The translations under genes were made by a program, and so were the position numbers. The notes beneath the pieces are model-generated. The model was not told the DNA's origin. It did no database searches and saw only the letters and a list, made by a program, of their open reading frames with translations. From positions 33,714 through 97,713 of the forward strand of contig NZ_KE387216.1 of the NCBI RefSeq assembly GCF_000430725.1: DNA of 64,000 bases. The letters are read 5' to 3'. The DNA is from Azohydromonas australica DSM 1124 (lineage in GTDB: Bacteria > Pseudomonadota > Gammaproteobacteria > Burkholderiales > Burkholderiaceae_C). Shown piece by piece: positions 18,137 through 26,548 of this stretch (positions are counted from its first letter, which is position 1; each line of letters starts with the position of its first letter).

Positions 18137-19339
18137 ATGCAGAGCCATCAAAGGACTATCGCTTTCATAAGCACCATGAGCAATGCTCCTTGGGGCGGTT
18201 CGGAGTATTTGTGGAGCGGTGCTGCTGCATATCTCAGTGTGCAAGGTCACCGAATTTTTGCCAGCGTCTGTCGCTGGAGAAAGCCCTCTTCTCACCTTGA
18301 GAAGTTGCGCAGCGACGGAGTTCACATCACGGAACGCCACTGTGATGTGTCGGGATTGCGCTCCCGGCTTATGCGCAAGTTGGGGCGTGAGGCTGTAAAT
18401 TACGCTGAGCCGCTGCTGCTTCATATGTGGCTTCTTAAGGTAAAGCCGGATTTGGTTTGCATATCAAATGGTTGTTTCGCGGACAACCTGCGCTTAGTCA
18501 CTGTATGCAGAAAAATGGGAATTCCATATGTTCTTATCGCCCATGCCAATGGTGAAGTTATGTGGCCGGACGATCGTTTTGCTGACGAGGTGATGACGGC
18601 TTATGGCAGCGCCGTGCGCTCATTTTTCGTCTCAAGACATAATAAGGACCTTCTTGAAACCCAGCTCGGCACTAGGCTCAGGAATGCCGAGCTGGTATGG
18701 AATCCAGTCAAAGTGCAACGCGACGAGCAACTCCAGTGGCCTAGTACCGACGATGGCTGGCGACTTGCTTGTGTCGCGCGTCTACATCCTAAATCGAAAG
18801 GACAGGACCTGCTGCTCAAGGTGCTGGCACGCCGTCAGTGGCAAGATCGTCCAGTCCATGTTTCCTTCTATGGCAAGGGCGAAAACGAAGAATGCCTGCG
18901 CAGGGAGGCCCAACAATTGAGCGTCTCTGGTAGGCTGAGTTTTTGTGGGCATGTGGAAGACATTGACAACATCTGGGCGACGCACCACGCGCTGGTATTA
19001 CCCTCGCGGTACGAAGGTCTGCCCATTTCACTGGTGGAGGCGCTGCTCTGCGGCCGAACGGCCATCGTCACCGACGTGGGCGGCAATGCCGAAGTGCTCA
19101 GGGACGATATGGACGGGTTCGTCGCCGCGTCGCCCACCGAGGCGCATCTGCACGAAGCTATGGAGCGTGCATGGTCCCGGCGCGATGAATGGCAAGCCAT
19201 GGGCCAGCGCGCACAGCATAGGCTCAACACCATACTGCCGCCGCAGCCGGCGGCAGCATTTGGGTCGCGGCTGCTGGAACTGGTGCAGCAACTCAACGCC
19301 TCGCCGTCGCGCGTCGCTTCGAGTTTCAAGGCGCCCTGA
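18137..19339 (+). CDS. Glycosyltransferase family 4 (group 1)
   Basis: 400 residues with a GT-B fold. N-terminal: ISTMSNAPWGGSEYLWSGAA. The nucleotide-sugar half has CVARLHPKSKGQDLLLKVL, FYGKGENEE and the EX7E-like signature in LPSRYEGLPISLVEALLCG. It retains both glutamates. It acts in the cytoplasm on the lipid-linked repeat unit. About 100 bases without a gene precede it. Confidence 0.85.
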   Translation: MQSHQRTIAFISTMSNAPWGGSEYLWSGAAAYLSVQGHRIFASVCRWRKPSSHLEKLRSDGVHITERHCDVSGLRSRLMRKLGREAVNYAEPLLLHMWLLKVKPDLVCISNGCFADNLRLVTVCRKMGIPYVLIAHANGEVMWPDDRFADEVMTAYGSAVRSFFVSRHNKDLLETQLGTRLRNAELVWNPVKVQRDEQLQWPSTDDGWRLACVARLHPKSKGQDLLLKVLARRQWQDRPVHVSFYGKGENEECLRREAQQLSVSGRLSFCGHVEDIDNIWATHHALVLPSRYEGLPISLVEALLCGRTAIVTDVGGNAEVLRDDMDGFVAASPTEAHLHEAMERAWSRRDEWQAMGQRAQHRLNTILPPQPAAAFGSRLLELVQQLNASPSRVASSFKAP

Positions 19340-19463
19340 ACACAAAGCGCGCTGCGATGAACTCGCCAACGCACCGCGCTGCTGGTCGCCTTCCGCTGGG
19401 CGAGCAGGCCACGGCGCAAGCGCCCGATTCATGCTCAGCGGCAGGCATAGGAGTTGACTGACC

Positions 19464-20645
19464 ATGCAGGCCGAACAGCGCACCATACTATTCCTTGGAC
19501 ACTCGGCTTCCCGTAACGGTGCAAGCATCCTGTTGCTGCACCTGCTGCAGTGGCTGCGACAAAACACAAGCTTCCGGTTCGAGGTGCTTCTATTGGGAGG
19601 CGGGCCACTGGTGAACGAGTTCCGCGCAGTGGCAACCACGCACGTGGTGCGAGATCCGTTGTCTGTGTTGCGCAAGCTTAACCGCACCTGGGCAAGCGCT
19701 TTGTCTTCTCAGCTCGAGCACTTGCTTATCCAAATGCGGCTGCAGGGGCGCCGCTACGACCTGGTGTACGCCAACACAGCCGCGACTTGGCGACATGTGG
19801 CGGCGCTGGGTCGGCACCGCAGTGCCTTGCTGTGGCATATCCATGAGTTGGCCTATGCGCTGGACCTCACCCTCGATGAGACGAAGGCACGTGAGCTTTT
19901 GCGCTCGGCGTCCCGGGTCATTGGTGTGTCCACGTCCGTGGTCGATACGCTGGTCAAACAATACTCTGTGACAGCCGACCGCGTCGACCTCGTGCATGGC
20001 TTCGTGCCTCTCGCGGAGGTTTCTGAAGGCGAACGCCGCCTGCGGCGGCGCCGGCTATTGGAGCGTCTGAATTGGCCTAGCCACGCCTTTGTGGTCGGCG
20101 GATGCGGCGGCCTGGGATGGCGAAAGGGAACGGACCTATTTCTGCAGCTGGCCAGCCGTTTCAAGCGCAACCATCCTTCAAGCCCGGTCCGTTTTCTATG
20201 GGTAGGCGGCAGCGAGCGAGGGGGGAGCGAAGTGTTGCAGTTTGAGCATGACCTGCACCGCATGGAACTCGCCGATGTGTGCCGGCGTGTAGCCTCGACG
20301 GCCGATGTCGATGCCTACTACGACGCCATGGATGTGTTTGCTCTCACCTCGCGTGAAGATCCGTTCCCCCTGGTGATGCTGGAGGCTGCCGTCCACGCGG
20401 TCCCTACGGTGTGTTTCAAGGACGCCGGTGGTGGTCCGGAATTCGTGGCTGGCGATGCAGGCATAGCTGTTCCGTATCTCGACCTCGATGCATTCATGGA
20501 AGCCCTACGCGCGCTGCAAGCGGATCCCGAGCTTCGCAGGGTCTGCGGGCTCGCCGCCCAACGAAAGGTCCGCCATCACCACGGCATCGAGGCGCAAGGA
20601 CCTAAGCTATTGCTGAGTATTCAGCGCTGCATGGCAGGTGATTGA
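19464..20645 (+). CDS. Glycosyltransferase family 4 (group 1)
   Basis: 393 residues, GT-B fold. N-terminal LFLGHSASRNGASILLLHLLQW resembles GT4 enzymes of EPS clusters. The C-terminal half shows GGCGGLGWRKGTDLFLQLA, FLWVGG and the conserved LTSREDPFPLVMLEAA, where the EX7E motif is kept. Its stop overlaps the possible TTG start of the next gene, so translation is likely coupled. Donor specificity is unknown. Confidence 0.85.
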   Translation: MQAEQRTILFLGHSASRNGASILLLHLLQWLRQNTSFRFEVLLLGGGPLVNEFRAVATTHVVRDPLSVLRKLNRTWASALSSQLEHLLIQMRLQGRRYDLVYANTAATWRHVAALGRHRSALLWHIHELAYALDLTLDETKARELLRSASRVIGVSTSVVDTLVKQYSVTADRVDLVHGFVPLAEVSEGERRLRRRRLLERLNWPSHAFVVGGCGGLGWRKGTDLFLQLASRFKRNHPSSPVRFLWVGGSERGGSEVLQFEHDLHRMELADVCRRVASTADVDAYYDAMDVFALTSREDPFPLVMLEAAVHAVPTVCFKDAGGGPEFVAGDAGIAVPYLDLDAFMEALRALQADPELRRVCGLAAQRKVRHHHGIEAQGPKLLLSIQRCMAGD

Positions 20646-20662
20646 CGAAGCGCACCGGCAGC

Positions 20663-22054
20663 ATGTTTGCCACTGACAACACCACTTTCATCAACGGCAT
20701 CGGCATCGCCTTTTGCCTGTTGATGTGCGTCCTGATGCTGGTACTGCCTCGACGTTTGGCGCTGCTTCCCGTGATCGCCATGGTGTGCTACATGACGATG
20801 GGTCAACGCGTCTTGGTATTCGGCTTGAATTTCACGCTCATTCGGATCTTGCTGCTGTTTGGCTTTGTACGCGTCGTGATCCGTAGCGAGGCTTCTTTGG
20901 AGAACCTGAATCGCATCGACAAGATACTGCTTGGGTGGGTGTTGTCTAGTGTGGTCACATACACACTCCTCTGGAAGACTGGCGATGCGTTTGTCAACCG
21001 GTTGGGACTTGCCTATGACGCCATAGGCTTGTATTTCTTGTTTCGATTCCTGGTCCGGGATGCGGACGATATCAGGTCCGTTATCGTTCAGTTCGCATGG
21101 CTGACGCTGCCGCTGGCGGCGTGCATGTTGATTGAGAAAAGAACGGGGCAAAATCCTTTTGGTGCCTTGGGTGGCGTGCCGCCGGAGACCCTGGTGCGTG
21201 AAGGCGTCCTAAGATGCCAAGGCCCATTTGCACATCCCATTTTGGCTGGGACTTTCGGAAGTACACTGCTACCATTGTTTGTTGGCTTGTTCTGGCAACG
21301 CAGGCACCGGTTGCTAGCTGTGGCTGCGGTGATTTGTGCGGCAACCATCGTTATTTGTGCAGCGTCCAGTGGTCCCGTGGGAGCCGCCATTGCGGGGTTG
21401 CTGGGTTTAGTGATGTGGGGGATGAGAGACCATATGCGCGCGGTACGCTGGACTATGGGCCTCTGCCTCGTGAGTCTGCATCTCGCCATGGCGGCACCCG
21501 TGTGGTTCTTGCTGTCGCGTGTAGGTATTTTCGGCGGTTCTACGGCCTACCACCGTGCTATTCTTATTGATAATGCAGTGCACCGTTTTCCGGAGTGGTG
21601 GCTATTAGGAACCTATTCGACCAGCCATTGGGGGTATCAGATGTTTGATGTCACCAATCAATATGTACTTCAGGGGGTCCAAGGCGGCATCGTGACTATG
21701 GTGTTATTCATTGCTGTTATTGCGCGTTGCTTCGGTGCGGTGGGACATGCAGCAGGAAGTGAGAGCAAGGCGGTGCGCAATGACAAGATATTGGCCTGGA
21801 GTCTTGGCGCATCGCTGCTTGTGCATGCCATCAATTATATTTCGGTGGTTTATTTTGATCAGAACATGGTGAATTGGTATCTGCTGTTGGCCATGATTGC
21901 CACCTTGGGCATCAGTCAAAAGGTGCCGTCCGAGCGAGCCGAAGGGGATGTGGGTATGAACCTGGAGCAAAGCAAGTCTGTCTATATTGGAGGACGTATG
22001 GAGCATATATCGCGTCTGCCTGGTGTCAATTGTATGTCTGCTGGAAAGCAGTGA
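20663..22054 (+). CDS. wzy: Wzy-type polysaccharide polymerase (O-antigen ligase family)
   Basis: About 463 residues from the ATG at 20663; a TTG at 20642 overlapping the previous stop is an alternative. There are 10-12 hydrophobic segments and a large periplasmic loop around residues 250-350. A GPFAHPILAGTF segment resembles the PF04932-type O-antigen ligase/polymerase family, as does the late WWLLGTYSTSHWG. It would join repeat units on the periplasmic side of the inner membrane. The last ~40 residues are hydrophilic. The pairing with wzx and the Wzz-like protein supports the polymerase rather than the ligase role. Confidence 0.75.
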   Translation: MFATDNTTFINGIGIAFCLLMCVLMLVLPRRLALLPVIAMVCYMTMGQRVLVFGLNFTLIRILLLFGFVRVVIRSEASLENLNRIDKILLGWVLSSVVTYTLLWKTGDAFVNRLGLAYDAIGLYFLFRFLVRDADDIRSVIVQFAWLTLPLAACMLIEKRTGQNPFGALGGVPPETLVREGVLRCQGPFAHPILAGTFGSTLLPLFVGLFWQRRHRLLAVAAVICAATIVICAASSGPVGAAIAGLLGLVMWGMRDHMRAVRWTMGLCLVSLHLAMAAPVWFLLSRVGIFGGSTAYHRAILIDNAVHRFPEWWLLGTYSTSHWGYQMFDVTNQYVLQGVQGGIVTMVLFIAVIARCFGAVGHAAGSESKAVRNDKILAWSLGASLLVHAINYISVVYFDQNMVNWYLLLAMIATLGISQKVPSERAEGDVGMNLEQSKSVYIGGRMEHISRLPGVNCMSAGKQ

Positions 22055-22136
22055 TTTTCGAATTCCCATGAATTAGCATCGATTTGGCTTGATAAATATT
22101 GATGACCAACCAACGCATATAAAGGTGCTATCGAAG

Positions 22137-22727
22137 ATGCCTATAATCAAAAGGGTGTATTGGCGCCTTCTCAGGGCTGCCGGCTTCAAGCAAGCGTCTT
22201 GGGATAAGCAATATCAAGCTGGCGTTTGGTGCGACGGTCCGCGCAGTCCGCGCACAGTCGAACTAGCGGTGAAGTTGTGCAATGGGGGCTTCATGGTCGA
22301 GTTTGGATGCGGTGATGGTACGCTTCCTTTGGCATTGCCTCCACAGGCATATTCTAAGTACATTGGGTATGATATCTCTGAGGTTGCTACTCGCACAGCG
22401 ACAGATCGGGCGCAAGCGGCAGGCTTGAGTAATTGCAGTTTCAAACAGTGTGACATGGCGCAGTGGAAAGGGGACAAGGGCGTTGCACTGTTTGTGATCG
22501 AGGAGTGCTTGTATTACTTGAATTCGTCTGAAGCCGAATCGTTTCTTCTCAGATGCTGTGACAGTCTGGCGCCAGGAGGCAGTGTATTAGTGGTGGTTCA
22601 TTCAGCATCGAAGCATGCTTCCACTGTCTCACTCTGCAAGTCTGTATGCCTTGTCCAAGAAGAATTAACGATTGGAGACCGGATATTCCTGGTACTTGCG
22701 CCTATGAGAGTCGGCGTGTATGAATAA
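22137..22727 (+). CDS. Class I SAM-dependent methyltransferase
   Basis: 196 residues from the ATG at 22137, which has an AAAGG upstream; a TTG at 22089 gives 16 more residues without a ribosome site. The SAM-binding motif I is MVEFGCGDG, followed by an acidic end of strand 2 (YIGYDIS) and EECLYYLNSSEAESFL as post-motifs. It may methylate a sugar of the repeat unit or cap the growing chain; the substrate is not visible from sequence. G+C is low here, as in the two neighbours. Confidence 0.75.
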   Translation: MPIIKRVYWRLLRAAGFKQASWDKQYQAGVWCDGPRSPRTVELAVKLCNGGFMVEFGCGDGTLPLALPPQAYSKYIGYDISEVATRTATDRAQAAGLSNCSFKQCDMAQWKGDKGVALFVIEECLYYLNSSEAESFLLRCCDSLAPGGSVLVVVHSASKHASTVSLCKSVCLVQEELTIGDRIFLVLAPMRVGVYE

Positions 22728-22743
22728 GGAGGCAGGCTACGTC

Positions 22744-23559
22744 ATGAAGTGCACGGTGCTTGGATGTATGGATGAGAGTGGCCTTTCATTGGAGGTGGTT
22801 GCTGCGGTAAATGACGACTCCATACTTAAGTGCAACCTCATGCGTTCACCGTTGCTGAAGGAGCGTGGTGTACCCCTGCATGTGCAATCGGGTTTTGTAT
22901 GCGCTTCTTTGGCATACAACGATGCATTGCTGCGCTGCCAAGCCGATGTCGTTGTGTTCGCTCATCAGGACGTCTACCTGCCCGCTGGGTGGGAGGAGCG
23001 CCTGTTCAAAAGTATTGCCCTTATAGAGCGCTACGACCAAGACTGGGCAGTTCTCGGTGTTTACGGAGTGACGGATCAAGGAAAGCACATAGGTCATGTC
23101 TGGAGTTCGGGACTGCAATCCATGGTCGGCGAGTCGTTCAATGAGCCCGTGCCTGTTGTTAGCGTGGACGAGGTGCTGATTGTCATCCGGCGAGCATCGG
23201 GATTGCTATTCGATTCGTCTTTGCCGGGTTTCCATTTGTACGGCACAGATATTGTTCAAGCGGCCATTTCATTGGGTAAGAAGGCTTATGTTGTCCATGC
23301 GCCTCTTGTCCATAATTCGCGCCCGATCTTGTATCTCGGTGAGGACTACTTTGCGGCGTATAAGTATTTGGTGAGAAAATGGTCGCGAAGGCTTCCCATT
23401 CCCAATAATGTGATGGTCATCATGAGGCCTAGATTGTTTTATGCATGGAAGCGTCTGCGCCAAAAGATGAACGAGTACCGCTATAGGAATATTCCGAGGA
23501 GGAATTTCGATCGACAGCTTGACTGTGTAGGTTTGGCCCACCGTTTGGGATTCGAATGA
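22744..23559 (+). CDS. Glycosyltransferase 2-like protein (PF13712-like)
   Basis: 271 residues from the ATG at 22744. A strong AAGGAGG lies 11 bases upstream; the ATG at 22720 would overlap the previous gene. The segment SLAYNDALLRCQADVVVFAHQDVYLPAGWEERL is characteristic (A-D-V-V-V-F-A-H-Q-D holds the DxD-like site), and GFHLYGTDIVQAAISLGKKAYVV fits the same family. It is probably a cytoplasmic transferase for the repeat unit. The C-terminal ~60 residues are basic and could contact the membrane. Confidence 0.7.
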   Translation: MKCTVLGCMDESGLSLEVVAAVNDDSILKCNLMRSPLLKERGVPLHVQSGFVCASLAYNDALLRCQADVVVFAHQDVYLPAGWEERLFKSIALIERYDQDWAVLGVYGVTDQGKHIGHVWSSGLQSMVGESFNEPVPVVSVDEVLIVIRRASGLLFDSSLPGFHLYGTDIVQAAISLGKKAYVVHAPLVHNSRPILYLGEDYFAAYKYLVRKWSRRLPIPNNVMVIMRPRLFYAWKRLRQKMNEYRYRNIPRRNFDRQLDCVGLAHRLGFE

Positions 23560-24773
23560 ATACATATCGTTATACTTCAGTGTCGAATCCGGTCCGTCCG
23601 CTTCGGGTCTGCATGTTGGCCTATACTTTCTATGAGAATGACGGTCGCGTCATGCGCTACGCTGAAGCCCTGGCCAGGACGGGTGCGCAGGTGGACGCTA
23701 TCGTGCTGCAGCGGGAAGGAAAACCCTGCCAGGAAACCATCGATGGCGTGCGCGTGCTTCGCATCCAGAAGCGAGAAAAGAATGAGCGGGGAAAGCTTAG
23801 TTATCTATGGCGTCTTATCCAGTTCTTTTTCCGTTCCATGGCGGTGCTGACGCGCGAACATCTGCGCCACCCTTACGACTTGGTTCACGTGCATTCGGTG
23901 CCGGATTTCGAGGTGTTCGCGGCGCTGGTTCCGAAGTTGGGCGGCGCAAAGATCGTCCTTGATATTCACGACATCGTGCCGGAGTTTTATGCGGCCAAGT
24001 TTGGTGTGACTAGAAATTCTGTTGCGTTCAGGGCTCTCACCTGCTTGGAGCGTTGGTCGACCGGGTTTGCGGATCACGTGATCGCTGCCAACGACATCTG
24101 GCTGGAGAAAATTGTGAACCGCTCCTCGCACAGGGAGAAATGTTCGGCGTTCATTAACTATCCGGATACTGCCGTGTTCCACGCCGGGCTGCGCAACCGC
24201 GCACCGGACGGCAAATTCATCATTTCCTACCCTGGAACGCTGAACTGGCACCAGGGCCTGGATATTGCAGTCAAGGCATTTTTGCTGGCTCACCAGCAGG
24301 CGCCTGGTATGGAGTTGCATATCCACGGTGAGGGCAGCGCCAAGCCTATGCTGACCACATTGGTGAGGGAGCTGGCGTTACAGGACAAGGTCTTTCTACA
24401 TGACCCGTTGCCACTCCGCGAAATTGCTACGGTAATGGCCAATGCCGACCTCGGCGTGGTGCCAAAGCGAAATGACGAGTTTGGAGGGGAGGCCTTCAGC
24501 ACCAAGATCTTGGAGTTCATGGCGGTAGGCGTTCCCGTAGTCGTGGCGCGCACCAGGATTGACGATTACTATTTCAACGAGTCTCTGCTGCGCTTTTTCG
24601 AGCCGAACGACGAGCAAGACCTTGCACAGAAGATGTTAGCGGCTTATCAAGGGCGAGAACAGAGCCAGGAACTCACTGCCTCGGCACTTGAGCATGTGAA
24701 ACTGAATAATTGGGGAGTGCGTCAGCACGCTTATCTTGGCATCGTGCAGGGGCTGGTCCATGGGCATGCTTGA
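23556..24773 (+). CDS. Glycosyltransferase family 4 (group 1)
   Basis: 405 residues; ATG overlaps the preceding stop (ATGA). N-terminal CMLAYTFYENDGRVMRYAEA and the middle KIVLDIHDIVPEFYAAKFG are typical of GT4 enzymes of EPS loci. The second half has YPGTLNWHQGLDIAVKAF and the glutamate motif near GGEAFSTKILEFMAVGVPVV. It builds the repeat unit in the cytoplasm; specificity unknown. Confidence 0.85.
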   Translation: MNTYRYTSVSNPVRPLRVCMLAYTFYENDGRVMRYAEALARTGAQVDAIVLQREGKPCQETIDGVRVLRIQKREKNERGKLSYLWRLIQFFFRSMAVLTREHLRHPYDLVHVHSVPDFEVFAALVPKLGGAKIVLDIHDIVPEFYAAKFGVTRNSVAFRALTCLERWSTGFADHVIAANDIWLEKIVNRSSHREKCSAFINYPDTAVFHAGLRNRAPDGKFIISYPGTLNWHQGLDIAVKAFLLAHQQAPGMELHIHGEGSAKPMLTTLVRELALQDKVFLHDPLPLREIATVMANADLGVVPKRNDEFGGEAFSTKILEFMAVGVPVVVARTRIDDYYFNESLLRFFEPNDEQDLAQKMLAAYQGREQSQELTASALEHVKLNNWGVRQHAYLGIVQGLVHGHA

Positions 24774-25647
24774 TCTGCACTCCCTACGGATAGATAGGCT
24801 GTTGACGCTGTCACTGGTCGCGCCGATGTCGCGCCTGCTGCCTCCGGCTCGATGCCCCATCATTCCCGTCTTGATGTATCACAGTGTCGCGCCGGATCTT
24901 GATTCCGACGTGCACCCGTATTTCCGTACCGTGACGTCGCCAAGGAGTTTTGCGCGCCAAGTGGAATTTCTCAAGCGCGAAGGTTATGAGGCAGTCACGA
25001 TGTCAGAGGCGGCCCGTTTGCTGCGCCAAGCTGATACCGATGCTTCCTCAGCATGGGCGTGCAAGGTGGTACTGACCTTCGATGATGGTCTGCTTGATTT
25101 TCTCACGATGGCTTTTCCGGTGCTGGAATCGGCAGATTTCACGGCCACCGTTTTCATCACCTCAGGCTGCATCGGTAAGCCTTTCCTCAACGGGCGTCCC
25201 TGCCTAGGCAAGCGGGACATCCAGTTATTAAGCCAGCGGGGCATCGAGTTCGGCTCGCATTCGGTGACGCATCGACGGCTGGTGGATCTGGACTGGGCTG
25301 AGGTTACGCAGGAAGTGGTGGCTTCCAAGAAAACCATCGAAGACATTGTTGGGCGCGAGGTATCCCTATTTTCATATCCCTACCGCTTTCCGGAAGAAAA
25401 CGCTGCGTTCACATGCCGGCTTCGGGAGGTATTGATCGATAGCGGCTACAGCGGCGGAGTGACTACCGTCATCGGCCGCCCCCGGGCGGGCGACGACGTT
25501 CTCTTTCTACCCCGCTTGCCCATGAACGACTGCGACGATGCGGCGCTGTTGCGGGCCAAGCTCGCCGGCCATTATGACTGGCTGCATGCCGGACAGCTTA
25601 TGCGCAAGAAGTCCCGCACGCTGTTGCGCAACTGGAGACCGGCATGA
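24760..25647 (+). CDS. Polysaccharide deacetylase (NodB-type, CE4)
   Basis: 295 residues from the ATG at 24760 (AGGGG upstream). It overlaps the end of the previous gene by 14 bases. All main CE4 motifs are visible: TFDDG (motif 1), GSHSVTHR (motif 2, metal-binding His) and SYPYRFPEEN (motif 3). It would remove N- or O-acetyl groups from the sugar polymer or its precursor. No clear signal peptide is seen, so action on a cytoplasmic lipid-linked intermediate is possible. It resembles deacetylases associated with exosortase-A type clusters. Confidence 0.8.
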   Translation: MGMLDLHSLRIDRLLTLSLVAPMSRLLPPARCPIIPVLMYHSVAPDLDSDVHPYFRTVTSPRSFARQVEFLKREGYEAVTMSEAARLLRQADTDASSAWACKVVLTFDDGLLDFLTMAFPVLESADFTATVFITSGCIGKPFLNGRPCLGKRDIQLLSQRGIEFGSHSVTHRRLVDLDWAEVTQEVVASKKTIEDIVGREVSLFSYPYRFPEENAAFTCRLREVLIDSGYSGGVTTVIGRPRAGDDVLFLPRLPMNDCDDAALLRAKLAGHYDWLHAGQLMRKKSRTLLRNWRPA

Positions 25648-26528
25648 GTCTGCGCTATGTCCTTGTGACCCCGGTGAAAGACGAGGCGGCCTTCATTCGG
25701 GAAACGCTGATGTCGGTGAAGCGGCAGACCCATCTACCCTTGCGTTGGGTAATCGTGGATGACGGCTCCTGCGACGACACTCCACGTATTCTCCGCGAAC
25801 ATGCCGATGACGTGCCATGGCTTACCGTCGTGTCGACCGGCGCGAAAAAGCGCAAACTCGGAAGCGCCGAGGTGTTGGCCTTCCAGCGCGGGTTGGAACA
25901 CATTGATCCAGCGTTGCAGTACGACGTGGTGGTGAAGCTTGACGGTGATGTGCGCCTGCCCGAAACATATTTCGAGCGCGTGCTGGAGCGGATGGCGGCC
26001 GCTCCGGATTGGGGCATCGTGTCGGGCGTGTATTGTGAGGAAAAGGACGGGCAATGGCTCCCCGTGCCGATGCCCGGATACCACGCGGCGGGTGCCTCTA
26101 AGGTGGTGCGCCGCCAATGTTTTCAAGACATTGATGGTTTTATTGCCCGCAAAGGGTGGGATACTGTGGACGAGATCCGCGCTGGCCTGCACGGTTGGCG
26201 TACTGGTCATTTTGAAGACATTCAATTCTATCACCTGAAGCCTGAGGGTCAGGCCATGGGCCGTTTGTCCACGCACCGGTTTCATGGCGAAATATATTAC
26301 CAAACTGGTGGCGGCTTGCTTTTCCTCTTGCTCAAGGTCGCGCATCGCATGATGGCAGGGCAGCCCCGGATTCTGGGGGGCATGGCAATGCTCTGGGGCT
26401 ATGCGGTCTCGGTGCTTTCCAATAAAGATCGCTTGGTCAATCGCGAAGAGGCACAGTATTATCGAAGTATGTTGAATCGCCGTCTTGCGGCGCCGGTGAT
26501 AAAGTTGATCACCTCTTTGAATACCTGA
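25644..26528 (+). CDS. Glycosyltransferase family 2
   Basis: 294 residues, starting in an ATGA overlap with the deacetylase stop. GT-A hallmarks are YVLVTPVKDEAAFIRETL, WVIVDDGSCDDT and the metal-binding LDGDVRLP. A hydrophobic C-terminal segment (GGMAMLWGYAVSVL) suggests membrane association. It probably extends the repeat unit. Confidence 0.85.
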   Translation: MSLRYVLVTPVKDEAAFIRETLMSVKRQTHLPLRWVIVDDGSCDDTPRILREHADDVPWLTVVSTGAKKRKLGSAEVLAFQRGLEHIDPALQYDVVVKLDGDVRLPETYFERVLERMAAAPDWGIVSGVYCEEKDGQWLPVPMPGYHAAGASKVVRRQCFQDIDGFIARKGWDTVDEIRAGLHGWRTGHFEDIQFYHLKPEGQAMGRLSTHRFHGEIYYQTGGGLLFLLLKVAHRMMAGQPRILGGMAMLWGYAVSVLSNKDRLVNREEAQYYRSMLNRRLAAPVIKLITSLNT

Positions 26529-26548
26529 AAAACGGGGAAGAATACGCC